DNA of 64,000 nucleotides from Bactericera cockerelli (GCA_024516035.1 JAMCCL010000084.1:30772-94771), one strand, 5' to 3'; numbered from the stretch's first letter, positions 38,511 to 48,335 are shown. Notes: generated by a model not told the origin, from the sequence alone. Made by a program: numbers and translations.

Positions 38511-38648
38511 ATTCAAGGACAATACTTCAGTGTTCGCCAGCTTCGATAGCGGGGACATAAACTTTTCCGGCACCGTACCGAAAACACAGATCCTTAAGCT
38601 TTGGGGAAAAGTCCCCAACGAAAAGGAAAAAAAAAAAGTCGACTAGAG
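38511..38648 (+). CDS. Candidate 3' coding exon, unidentified
   Basis: After an acceptor-like 'gactttgtctccag|C' the plus strand stays open for 45 codons: QFKDNTSVFASFDSGDINF, then SGTVPKTQILKLWGKVPNEKE, a Lys run, and a stop (TAG) at 38,646. Amino-acid composition is protein-like. An in-frame TGA just left of the acceptor limits the exon. The phase does not match the 36,890 exon directly: that exon ends one base into a codon, and this frame starts in phase 0. In the phase-compatible frame the tail would be only about 13 residues. The Lys run sits on an 11-A homopolymer, so the exact end is unsafe. It could instead be a decayed transposon ORF. I do not recognise the protein. Confidence 0.35.
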
Positions 38649-38929
38649 GGGGGCTGGAGGCAAAACCTCATGCATTATGCACGGCTTGATGTCACTATTG
38701 TCATTGGGTGGGGGTGGGGGCCCGAGCTAACTTTCTACGAAAGTTTGTTATGAAAACAACTAAACTGGTACGGTATTGGCGGGCCTTACAAAATTGGTCG
38801 TAGGGTTTTGTCGGAGGATGACGAGAAATTTGTGCGAGGAAGAAAATTCGGTGTGGAAACTTCAGGTAGTGGAAAATCGAACGGACAATTTTGTTCAGGG
38901 TCAAAATTAACAGATGCAATCACAATATC

Positions 38930-39385
38930 TGTAGCCTGTTTTTTACATTTCCTCATTTAAAACAATAAGTAAAAATTTAAGATAATAATATAATATCGCC
39001 TTATTTATTACTGCCCGATGAGGGACTATTAAGTTCCATAATTCGAACAGTAAGCCCAAGATATATTATTAAATGTTTGTAAAAATCTGTTTTTACATTA
39101 CCTCATTTCAAAGTAAATTTAAGATAATAATATCGCTTTATTTTATACTGCCCAATAAGGACTATTAAGTTTCCATTATTCCAGCAGTAAGCCCAAGACA
39201 TATTTATTAAATGCGGTAGAAATCCCGAATGGAAGGATAACTTGTCAGTTCCGGCTGGGTTTTAACCCACGACCTCTGGAATCTCTGGATTCACAGAGTG
39301 CCGCCCTTTACCACTCAGATACTGGGACATATTGTAGTCTGTTTTTACATCTCCTCTTTTAAAACAATATGTAAAAATTTTAGGT
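38930..39385 (-). repeat. Tandemly repeated flank around two family D SINE copies
   Basis: A segment reading 'gtttttacatt.cctcattt.aaa...gtaaa.attta.gataataatat' occurs at about 38,938-39,000, 39,090-39,136 and (first half) 39,341-39,385. Between the first two lies a truncated family D SINE (minus strand, about 38,997-39,062). Between the last two lies a nearly full copy (39,137-39,332). In the full copy, read on the minus strand, box B is in 'gtgggttaaaacccagccgg' and the 3' end is 'gcttactgctggaataatgg'. The arrangement is a local duplication of flank plus SINE, followed by partial loss. Confidence 0.7.
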
Positions 39386-39399
39386 TATACGTCCTCTAA

Positions 39400-40120
39400 T
39401 TCCTAGAGGATAAATTAATAAAATGTGTTTTAATTTCACACGAGTGTTGGGAGACATGCTGGAGATATTTGTCAGACAATTTTGTCTATGTCTGTGAGTG
39501 TTTGTTGATGGAAGGATTTGAAGGAACAATATGTTTGGGTGGTCGAAAGGCTGGACAAAGCTGATTGTGCTACAGGTATGTCAGAAAGTTTGTGTGGGGG
39601 TCAGAATACTGTGTAAGGGAGTTTTTTCTTTGTTTGAGATCGAAAAAATATAAAAACTTATTTGCGCAGGTAGATTTTCAACTGTGAAAATATTGTTTGG
39701 GACTTTACAATGATATTCCTTGTAGGTGTTTAGAACCAGGGCTATGTTGTTTGCAGGGCGTCGAAACTTTGGTCAAAGATTTTGTGCTGGTGTGATAAAT
39801 TAATAGTATTTTAGAGACTCGGACTTTCCCCAAATGATGTTGTCCCCCAGGGAAAATTAAGCTTATTTTCAGACAATGAAAATATTTTTGGACGACATGT
39901 CCTACAGATGTCTTAGATACTTTGAAAAGTATGAATCCCGAATATATATACCTGGTCAATAAATCCCAATTGAAAAAAAAATAATAATAAAAAACAATCA
40001 AACCCTAAGATGACATTTGTTTAATTTTTCACTTGATGCTTCTCAAAGTGGATAATATTTCATAAATAAATGTTAAAAATGACAAATTAATGAAATATTA
40101 TAACACTAAATTTTTTCATA
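39400..40120. other. Unassigned DNA
   Basis: Moderately AT-rich, with locally G-rich plus-strand stretches (39,430-39,620). No splice-bounded frame and no recognised repeat. A minus-strand frame at 39,705-40,001 starts within poly(Phe/Tyr) and is not convincing. Confidence 0.4.
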
Positions 40121-40125
40121 AGATG

Positions 40126-40126
<1 letters not shown>

Positions 40127-40156
<30 letters not shown>

Positions 40157-40157
40157 A
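40127..40157 (+). repeat. Poly(A) tract
   Basis: About 30 A followed by 'acaatgaaaacaagaag'. It could be the tail of a retroposed element, but no body could be assigned on its left. Confidence 0.6.
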
Positions 40158-40159
40158 AT

Positions 40160-41060
40160 GAAAACAAGAAGAAAGCGGGAGGACACGAAATAAAATATTT
40201 AATTCAATTTCTCCAACCCATACCCGAGGGTGCAAAGCACGCAGTCCTTAATAAACTTGAGGCACTAAAGAACGAAATAATGAAGTCAAGAAGACACAGC
40301 AAGAAGTTAGAATCAATTTTACAAGCAATAAAACTGAAACTGAGAGAGAAAATAAAAAGAAGTACACATGGAAATGTGGATGGGACAGAGAAGACAATAG
40401 GGGAACAAACTGCCTAGCAGTTGAGAGAAGAGATATTTACCCATCGAGAAAAAAAGAAAATAAAGAAAAATTGAAGAAAAGAAGGGGACGGATAAAGCGA
40501 AGGCAATAAAAATAAAATTTGGGGTTGGGAAAGAAAACTCATTTGATAACATGGAAGATCTTCACCAACCACAAATCGAGGATAGATGAGACATGTGGGG
40601 CGGCTGATGTATAAATGTTTGGGACAATTTCGTGTTTTCTACTAAAATTACATTATTACATACCTGCGCCATTACTTGCGCAGTAAGCCTTTACTGTAAA
40701 AAATTATTGCTCTAAGTAAAAAACACACATTATTATTATTATTACACACTTTATTAGATAAAAAGACATAACTATGAAACAGTACAAATAATTATTATAA
40801 CAATTAAAAATGAAAACAAGAGCATAAAATTTAATCTAATGAAGTGAATTTAAAATTTGGAAGGAACATTTATACTGACACGGTGAAAAAGGCAAATTTT
40901 GTGATTAAAATAACTTATAATAAAAAATATTTTTTAATAGTCGATAGCACTGTTTATTTGAGCTTTATATATACTTTTGTTCAGAGAAACCAATTCAATT
41001 ATTCGATAAAATGTTTCAGACCTCACACTGGTTAAACCACCTCTGAAAACTATAAGTAGT
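40160..41060. other. Unassigned AT-rich DNA
   Basis: Purine-rich at 40,160-40,560, with a short TTATTATTATTA run at 40,731. No coding exon or repeat head seen. Confidence 0.4.
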
Positions 41061-41071
41061 TGCAGCACACC

Positions 41072-41212
41072 CATGGGCGTAGCGGGGGGGGGGGGCAGCT
41101 GCCCCCATCCCTAGAAAAATCCAGGGAGTATGCAACACTAGGTATTATTGATTACCAGGTATTTTCCCTCATCAGCTGTCCCCCCTAGCCAAAATCCCTG
41201 GCTACGTCCATG
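41072..41212. mobile_element. 141-bp MITE with 8-bp target duplication
   Basis: The ends are inverted: left 'CATGGGCGTAGC', right (reverse complement) 'CATGGACGTAGC'. Inner matches follow (cagctgcccccat... against cagctgatgaggg). It is flanked by AGCACACC (41,064-41,071) and AGCACATC (41,213-41,220), a 7/8 matched duplication, as expected for hAT-type insertion. It carries no coding sequence. The 12-G run at 41,085 may be of uncertain length. Confidence 0.8.
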
Positions 41213-41324
41213 AGCACATCCACTAAAAAATCATTTCTTAGATCTTAGTCGGATTTGAGTTAACGAATGACACCAAACGACTTTATAAATAAAAAAATAA
41301 ATCAGAAAACAGCCGACAGTATTT

Positions 41325-41455
41325 TGATCAGTAAGGAAGGCAGCGCACTCACCTATAAACAGGAGGTCGGTGGTTCAAAGGCCCAAGTTCAGCAAAGGTT
41401 TTAAGGGAAGTGAGTACTGAATATTTTTGATATCGTGATTGTGATTAACACAAGA
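41325..41455 (+). repeat. tRNA-derived SINE, family A
   Basis: Head 'gatcagtaaggaaggcagcgcactcacctataaacaggaggtcggtggttcaaaggccc', with a box B broken by one extra base. The body 'agttcagcaaagg...gatatcgtgattgtgattaacac' matches the other family A 3' bodies. Confidence 0.75.
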
Positions 41456-41459
41456 TATG

Positions 41460-43960
41460 AAGTGTATTGTAATGTAATAACTATTATTAAAAATGCAATT
41501 ACCAATTTTTTGTCTGAGAAAATACCTAAAACGTTAAAACAGCACATCTACTTGGTTAATTCTAGATATTCATATTCAGAGCCACTTTCGAAAATGGGTT
41601 TACAAACATACTTACAAGTTGTAAATTTTTACAAATTTGCCTTTAATATTTTCCGACCAAATGCCAAAAATCGTTTAAAAAAAACACATCTTCTTAAAAA
41701 CTTTCTACAACCAAACCACTTTAGAGCCGCTCTCGGAAAAAAAAGTTCACGAATAATACCATTATACCTACCTCTAACGTAGCATCTCAAATGAGACGCA
41801 AGGAGGAAACATCCAGTGGGGGGGGCCCTGGCAGAATGCATAAAGTACACCCCTAAGAGACATTGAGCCTTTGTAACTTAATATTAGGGATTGTTTATGC
41901 CTGAACGTCTCCGCTCTGTGCTCTTTTGAATTTAATCTGGAATTTTTTGGGGGAAAAAACATGGAAGTAATAAAAAAAGAAAGGAAAAAGAATAGTATAA
42001 AACACATTACAGGTTGTGCGTTTATTTTCTATGGTTGTTCTTATATATTTTTTAACCACTGCTATAATTATATAGGTAACAATATTAGCTGCATGTTTAC
42101 ATTTTCTTTCTTTTTGTTATATGTACATTACATAGAATGCATCGTGAAGACTTTCATGTATTGTTTTAGGTAATAATTTCAATTTATATGTAGGTACCCA
42201 AGTATTCTTATCGATTTGTATACCTAACTTCCTTGCTCTTGCTCCCATAGCCACTCATAACCAAGTTGATTTTTTGGATTCTTATCCTACATTTTGTCTT
42301 TATCATTTTTTATTCCTTTTTTTTACTTTGTCTTTTCCCAAACCTACTTTGGGGTCGGCATTTTTTTTCAGGAATTCTTTTCTCCATATCTTTCAATTTA
42401 GCGCGACCCCCTTTTCTCCAGTTTTTCTCTGTTAGAGTTTTCTTTTCAACAAATCTAATTCATATGTCTTGTAACACTTTGGTCATCATCATAGGGGTGG
42501 CGTCATCGTGAACGATGGTACCAACAGTGCAGGAATGACTCAGCACTTCTACCACTGTCTTTACAAGGGGGGCTAATAATTGACAAGGGCCCCCAGAACC
42601 AAGTCAATGCTCGTCTACTCCCTTTTAGAGTCCCCCAGCCAGACTTTGGTCATACTATCTCATTTGGGTCTTTCTCTTGGGCGCTTTCATTTGGGTGTAC
42701 TCAGTTGACAGTTGTTGTGTTGTGTGTCCAGGCCAGTTTTATGCCATCGGTTATATGAAATATTACGACAATATGTAGGTATACAAAATTACAAAATGAT
42801 AATAAAACCACCGCAAAGAGTAAAACTGGCCTAGTTACAGGATAGTTTGCAGTTAAAAAAATACAAAATGAGGAACCAGAAAAACGGGTTTTAATAAAAA
42901 GAAATCGTTTAGTACCAAGATAACTTGGCCGCAAACAAGATATTACTGCTGTTATAAACCTTCGTTTTTAAAATACAATCTATAAAAAATTGTTTAAAAA
43001 AAAAAGATATCACTGCATTCATTGGCTAAATCTTTATAAATAGGAGTTCTGGAACTTGGCCCTTTTTTTTAACGGTATTTTTTTTGTTTGAGGGGTGAAT
43101 AATATAAAAAAAATCCACGAAAATACAAGATGACTTGAAAATATTAGAACTTACAGAAAACATATAACATATAACCGTCTGGCTGGGGGACGTTAAACAG
43201 GGAGAAGACCGGTGTCTCGCTAGCGGACTATAAACAGAGAATAGACTAGCCAACCCTTATTAGCCGGGCTAGCTTGTAGTTTCCTGAGGGTTTAATGACT
43301 TTAAAAGAAGAAGCCCAAGTCCTCACGATGGTTGATTGCACATAGAAAATGTGATTCAGGACAAGCCAACTTTGAAATAAAGTTGGCTGGAGATCATTCC
43401 CCCCTCCAGCTGTAGCCAAACTGGCTACAACAACAAACATAATATTAAAACCTATCTATTCAATCCTTCTACCTGCACTACAAGTCAATTCAAAAACATT
43501 CGAAATCAACTCCCCCCATTCATTGAAATCCCAAAAAACGCACTAGTCACTCAACCACTCGAAGATACCCCCCCCCCCCCCCCCAACTCGGAAACTCACC
43601 CTCCCTCCACAACAGGTGCACACTCACCTTGTCAATGAAAACACACTCATCCCCTCACTCACTCATCCCCTCTCTCACCCATTCCCTTATCTAGTACATC
43701 AATAAAATTCATAACCATGTTACTAGTGGAGGGGGGCCTTGAGTGCATTAAAAACTCGTAAAAATCACCCCTATAAACATAACAAACCGGCGATAACAAG
43801 GGGACCCCCCCCCTATCCATCACAAGTAATTTAATATGATTATTCAATTTGTACTGGATAATAAGGATTTGTACGAGATAGCAAGGATTTCCCGATTTCA
43901 ATCTGTTCAATCCCCTGGATTTGTTCAGATATAATTTAGGTTTCCGTTTTATTTTTTTAT
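41460..43960. other. Intergenic or intronic DNA with unclassified repeats
   Basis: No supported exon. 42,330-42,360 holds 'cccaaacctactttggggtcggc', a GC palindromic phrase that recalls repeats in other insect genomes (from memory, not checked). 43,160-43,440 is moderately GC and includes short inverted words around 'aaagttggctggag'. A 17-C run lies at 43,568-43,584, so the base count there is doubtful. Confidence 0.4.
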
Positions 43961-43964
43961 TTTT

Positions 43965-44556
43965 AAAGATGAGTGTATCACGGCCGTTTTTATTTGGTAG
44001 TCATGAAACAGGAGCTACTGTAGACGCTTGTGGTCTGTGTTGTAGCTTGCCCATCCCGTAGTATGCCTCCCCTCTAATGGGCGAGAAGTGACAGAATACT
44101 TCCCAATTAGGTGCTGGGTCAACACGAGCGCATCGGAAGGTATCCCTTACAAACAATTGTAACCAAATTAAGAATACAACTTTTGATGGCACGGTTGGCA
44201 CGGGGGATCGAACCCGGGACCTTCCGCATGGCAAAGCGAGTGCTTATTTTTTTATATTGTAATCCTATTTTTTATATTGTACATATTTTTTTTTTTTTTT
44301 TGTTTGTTTGTTTGTTCGTTTGTTTTTTTTTTTATTATTTATTATCTTTTTAATTTATCTTTATGTTATTTGTTTTAATCAAGGGTGGTGTGGAAGAGAA
44401 TGCCGTTGGCATTAGCACCGCCCTTGATCAAGTTTTGTTTTATTTCAATTCTATGTAAATATTCTATGTACCTACTTTATTGTAAATAAAACTTGATCCA
44501 ACATGTTTAATAATAATAATAATAATAATAATAATTAACCACTGAGCTAATCGCGT
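43965..44556 (-). repeat. tRNA-derived SINE, family C, split by a LINE tail
   Basis: On the minus strand the head 'gcgattagctcagtggttaa' (44,537-44,556) continues after an insert into 'gcactcgctttgccatgcggaaggtcccgggttcgatcccccgtgccaaccgt', which contains a perfect box B (GGTTCGATCCC). It then runs through the 3' body to about 43,965. Comparison with 37,330-37,583 shows the uninterrupted order 'agtgcttaaccactgag' on the plus strand, which fixes the insertion point at 44,246. Confidence 0.85.
44247..44536 (+). mobile_element. 5'-truncated LINE 3' end with (TAA)n tail
   Basis: This insert in the family C SINE contains a hairpin-bearing 3' UTR: 'aatcaagggtggtgtggaagagaatgccgttggcattagcaccgcccttgatcaag', with inner stem TGCCG/TGGCA and outer stem AAGGGtgGTG/CACcgCCCTT. 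It ends '...aataaaacttgatccaacatgtt' plus (TAA)9. The structure fits CR1/L2- or jockey-type LINE tails. The related hairpin word 'gaagagattgccgcaggcaata' is at 50,850. Confidence 0.75.
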
Positions 44557-44810
44557 TTTTGTGTTGGTGCTTGGTTGTCTAAGTCACTGTATGGTTTTAC
44601 TTGGAATACAAATTGTAACTTAATAAATATTAGCACAAGTATAATAATAATAATACTCAGTGGAAGATAGAATACTCTCTTTATGCTGTAAGAATGAGAT
44701 TAAAGAGTCCCTTTACTCTCACAGTCTACTTCATATCAAATGGCATACAACATCTCGTTATCTGTACACTAGATGCAAACATAATTATGTACATACCTAA
44801 CTGTATAACG

Positions 44811-45024
44811 TCTGTCCCGGTATGTCAGTGGTCAAGGCATATGACTGGTAATCCACAGGATTTGGGTTCAAAACCCAGTCGGGACATGATAAATAATCCT
44901 CCCAATTTGAGATTTTGACCACGTAATGATACGACTTGGGCTTACTGCTGGGATAATGCGACTTATAGGTTCTAATCGGGCAGTATAAATAGAGTGATTT
45001 TATTTAAAAAAAAAAAAAAAAAAA
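44811..45024 (+). repeat. tRNA-derived SINE, family D (complete)
   Basis: Bases 44,813-44,886 form a 74-nt tRNA-like unit. TGTCCC at the 5' end pairs with GGGACA at the 3' end, box A is 'tatgtcagtggtcaagg', and the T arm 'tGGGTTCAAAACCCag' has a 3-4-bp stem with a TTCAAAA loop. The SINE body 'gataaataatcctcc...acgacttgggcttactgctgggataatgcg...aatcgggcagtataaatagagtgatttt' and an A20 tail follow. It is the best-preserved SINE in the window and the reference for the copies at 39.1 and 60.3 kb. Confidence 0.9.
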
Positions 45025-45249
45025 TGCTATGAAAGTGAATGATGCAACTGAAGAGGTGCTGATTTTTATCTTCCATCTCATCTTCCTTAAAAAAAAAAAA
45101 AACACTGAAGTGATTATCGGCTTCCTGATATCTTACTGACTGATCACTATCTCAACTGTCGAAAAATAAAGTGAATTTGTTTTAGCAAATAAGATCATTG
45201 GAATTGAAAATGAGCTGTCACACTTTTATTTTCCTTCCTCTTATTACTA

Positions 45250-45636
45250 TCTGACCTGGTTGCAGGGTTTTCAGTGAAACCCTTACAATTATTAACACTG
45301 CGACCTAATTAGATGTATTGTGACCAGTTGATTCTATTCGGTTTTAACGTCCTGATTTGAGATAGATAGTCAGGACGGGGATTTTACCCTCCATTTCGCG
45401 GGAAAATCGTACCATCCAAACACGTGAGGCTGCCATTTCCGGCCCTACCCAGGCTGGGTGAGGTTAATGTGGGTAGCTGGTACGATTCCCAGCGAATGGA
45501 GGGTAAAATCCCCGTCCTGGCTACTTAAAATTAGGACGTTAAAACCAAAAAGAATCAACTGGTCACTGCAACAGATCTAATTAGGTCGCGGTGTTAATTG
45601 TAAGGGTTTCACTGAAAACCCTGCAACCAGGTCAGA
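45250..45636. mobile_element. 387-bp foldback (snapback) element with about 165-bp inverted arms
   Basis: The left arm 45,250-45,418 starts TCTGACCTGGTTGCAGGG. The right arm about 45,478-45,636 ends CCCTGCAACCAGGTCAGA. The arms are close inverted copies along their whole length, including 'aacactgcgacctaattaga', 'gttttaacgtcctga' and 'ggattttaccctccatt'. A loop of about 60 bp (cacgtgaggctgcc...) separates them. TA flanks both ends (45,248-45,249 and 45,637-45,638), as for Tc1/mariner- or foldback-type MITEs. It sits about 195 bp downstream of the stop codon of the minus-strand gene, so it may lie in that gene's 3' UTR. Confidence 0.85.
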
Positions 45637-45831
45637 TAAAAATATTACCTAGCTAAAAATCCTACAAACCATTTCAAAAACTAAAAATCCCATTTGAAAA
45701 ATTATAAAAAAAACAAACAATCCTCTAAACCACTGTCTACCAAATAATTTTCAAACTCCACTAAACTTTTAAATCATTTTCAAAAAACTCCACTAATCTT
45801 TCAAATCATCTTAAAACTCCACCGCTCCACT

Positions 45832-47155
45832 TCACTTCTGAATGACTGCCTCGATGGATTTCCGCTGAATTTCGGCCGCTTCTGCGGACGCCCTCTCGAT
45901 GTACTTCTGCTGAATGCTGCCCAGCTCAGCAAACGAGTCTTTCAACGCTCGGCGCTGTCTTTCGGTGATGGCAACCGCCGCCTCGTCAATCTTCTTCTGG
46001 AGCTGGCCGGCGACCGTTTGAATGGCCCGCTCCAGTGCTCTGCTCTGGATTTTGGCAACCTGATAGGGATGGAAGTTGGTCTACAAAATTTGTAACGAAA
46101 TTTCTACAAGTTTTATTGTTCCAAAGAAAACGACAACTTTTAACTTAACTTATAAACGCGTTACATGTTTTGAAAACTATCTGAGCCCACTGACATGAAA
46201 GCAAAAAATTAAAGATTTGTGTACAAAATAAACTAAACTGCAATGTTACAAAGACTTTTCTTGTTTGTGAGATATTAGAAAGAGACGGTAGTTTTGGGAT
46301 GGTCGATTCTCATGAAAAATTCGCTATCTGTTACCGTTTGGGCTGTAGTATTGGACAACCCCTCATAGTCAGACAGGTGTGTAGACCAAACACCTCGGTC
46401 AGGGTGTGAAGAACGCCCTATACAAAGATACAGACTTTTTTTTTAGCACAAACTGACGGGGTTAAGCCCATTTTTGTTACAAAAAAAAAAAACAAATTTC
46501 AACAAACTTCGCGACAGAGTGTAAAGAATTTGGCCCTTAGTTCCAAACAACCTTCACGTATTAACAGTTTCATATTTTTTTTTCTCTATTGGTAAATATT
46601 TTTAATTGTTTAATAGAACACATCTATTGAAGGTTGTATACTTGGTCCATACCACCGACATGTGGTAGAGTGTAAAGTAACGGTAAAGTTAGTTGCCATA
46701 GATAGACTCAGATTCAGGTGCGTTAAGTGAACATCCCACCAGATCGGATTTTGACCAAAATATGGCTCGTTAAGTTGACAGCTCACTTTATCTCGAAACT
46801 GGTAGGGGTGCAAAATAAATTTGTGATGGCACAATACGTTGAGCCATGTTTGGACAAAATCCGTTCTGGTGGGCTGTCAACTTCACACACCTCACAGATT
46901 CGAGATTGAAATGTCTAACCTCGGCAGCAGCCTCTTGCATGCTCTCTCCTATGATGCTGTTGATGTTTGGCAACACTCTCCACAATGCTCTTCTGCAGAT
47001 GGATGGACGCGTCATTGGCTGTCTGTTCGAACACCCGCTCCAACGTCTTCACCGATTCCTCTGCCCCTTGCTCCATGGACATTTTCGTCTTCTCGCTGGC
47101 CCGGGTAGCTCCTAAGATAATCGCCTGTTTGATTTTTTTCGGCCGAATTTGACAT
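45832..47155 (-). CDS. Two-exon gene, about 153-aa charged helical (coiled-coil-like) protein, unknown
   Basis: Exon 1 is 47,155-46,920 and exon 2 is 46,059-45,832. Exon 1 starts at ATG in a good insect context (ACCAAAATG), with an in-frame TGA about 33 bp upstream. It ends at GAG|GTTAGA. Exon 2 follows 'catccctatcag' and reads VAKIQSRALERAIQTVAG, continuing Lys/Glu/Gln/Ala-rich to AVIQK and TGA. The junction is phase 0. Exon 1 carries two frame breaks as given. One is at a 7-A run (47,134-47,140) a few codons in; the other is at AAAC near 46,968. One A too many at each would explain both and leave 78 codons. Exon 1 segments such as TRASEKTKMSMEQGAEESVK and IIGESMQEAAAE share the style of exon 2: heptad-like spacing of Ile/Leu/Val/Ala between charged residues. 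No signal peptide or membrane span is visible. I do not recognise the family. The best non-canonical poly(A) signal candidate is AATAAA at 45,230-45,225, beyond the foldback element. Confidence 0.75.
46060..46919 (-). other. Intron with an inverted repeat next to the donor
   Basis: The 860-bp intron has GT at 46,919-46,918 and AG at 46,061-46,060. Inside, 46,703-46,766 ('gattcaggtgcgttaagtgaacatcccaccagatcggattttgaccaaaatatggctc') and 46,847-46,908 are inverted copies of each other about 80 bp apart. The right arm ends about 10 bp from the splice donor. The many short frames over this stretch are products of the inverted repeat. Confidence 0.7.
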
Positions 47156-47159
47156 TTTG

Positions 47160-47685
47160 GTATGTGGATAACTTACAAAACTTCAATGGATGAAAGCAAA
47201 TAAAAAAGTTGATTATAAGTGGTGTTTGTTTGTATAAAATAATGTAAAACTGCCTATAAGTTTACAAAATTCGTCGATAGTGCAGGTTGAAATTCTAAAA
47301 TTATTGGCTAGGCTAAAGCCACACAACTCCGATCTGCTAAGTAATTATCAAAGTCCTTCAAACTCAGTGGTAAATTTAATCCGGATCCACTGTAATAATT
47401 AGGATCTTTTTAAATAAATAGGTGATAACAAAAAACATGAGCGGGATGCACTGTGATTGGTTGAAACGACAAAGTGAGAAAAAATTCTTTAAGAGAAAAA
47501 AGGGGAGGGAGGGGAGTGAGGAGAGAAAAGAAAATAATAAATTTGATATCAAGTTAAAAATGATATTAAATTTGAGTGATGGCATGGCAGCTTCCTTCTG
47601 ATTTTTCTGCTTTTTCCCTAGAAAGCTTTCAAATTTGTTTTCCAAAGTCATAAAATTCCTCTTTCCACTCATATTTCCTCTAAGT
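47160..47685. other. Upstream region of the two-exon gene
   Basis: AT-rich. A TATA-like 'cttataatc' on the minus strand lies about 55 bp upstream of the ATG (near 47,208-47,216). No repeat recognised. A minus-strand frame starting at 47,672 (MSGKRNFMTLENK) has a protein-like first 35 codons and then becomes Phe/Leu-rich. I do not call it a gene. Confidence 0.35.
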
Positions 47686-47687
47686 TA

Positions 47688-47942
47688 CCTACCTCTAACA
47701 CAACTATTTGAGATATTTGTTTTCTGTTTTTGATTGTCAGGACTGTCAAAGTTTACAGAAAATCTAAAATACCTACCTATAACATACCTATTTGAGATAT
47801 TTGTTTTTCTGTTTTTGATTGTCAGTAGGACTATCAAAGTTTACTGAAAACCTAAAATACCTCCCTTTCACATTCCTATTTGAGATAATTCGTTTTCTGT
47901 TTTTGATTGTCAGTAGGACTATCAAAGTTTACTGAAAATCAT
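47688..47942. repeat. Minisatellite, 3 units of 84-88 bp
   Basis: Each unit runs 'acctacct.taaca...ctatttgagata.ttgttttctgtttttgattgtcag(ta)ggactatcaaagttta(c/t)tgaaaa.ctaaaat'. Three units follow head to tail, about 90% alike. Confidence 0.9.
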
Positions 47943-48184
47943 AACTGAGAACAATGAAAATCAAATGTTACAGGATCATTTTACCCTTGAAGACTTATTA
48001 TTATTAGACGCTGTTATGAAAGTTAATATAGCAGTTGGTTCTGATTTTGACGAAATCGGAACAGAACATATAAAACACTTTGTCTCAACAAAAAATAAAT
48101 GAATTTTGTATTAATTTAATAATATTATGGACTCAAGGAAGATCTCAATATTATAGAGGAAATCTCCACTAAAACCTGATTAGC

Positions 48185-48335
48185 CTCAGCCAGCCTGGGT
48201 CGGGCTAGGAATGACATCACGAGGTTCCGGATTTGAATTTTCAACCACCTCAACTCCTAACCTCGGTGCACGTTGATTAACTTCAGTGACAGAACGAGAA
48301 CTGGTGTATTCAACAGGTCACTGGCTGGAAAATTA
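48185..48335 (-). repeat. 5S rRNA-derived SINE (SINE3-type), diverged
   Basis: Read on the minus strand, 'ccagttctcgttctgtcactgaagttaatcaacgtgcaccgaggttagg' follows the 5S rRNA internal promoter region (TTCTCGTCCGATCACYGAAGTTAAGCAACGTCG...GGTTAGTAC). It lacks the full 120-nt 5S length and is too diverged to be a 5S gene. Two better copies are at 62.3 and 63.3 kb. Confidence 0.65.

Noticed and set aside
44813..44886. Functional tRNA gene
   Set aside because: A fold of tRNA size exists, but it continues into a SINE body and poly(A), and related copies occur elsewhere in the window. It is a SINE head.
46703..46909. Small overlapping ORFs in the intron (both strands)
   Set aside because: They come from the inverted repeat and the antisense of exon 1; splice logic and composition support only the two-exon model.
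47376..47672. 98-codon minus-strand frame upstream of the two-exon gene (MSGKRNFMTLENK...)
   Set aside because: Only the first ~35 codons look coding. The two-exon gene has its own ATG with an in-frame stop upstream, so this is not needed as its 5' exon.
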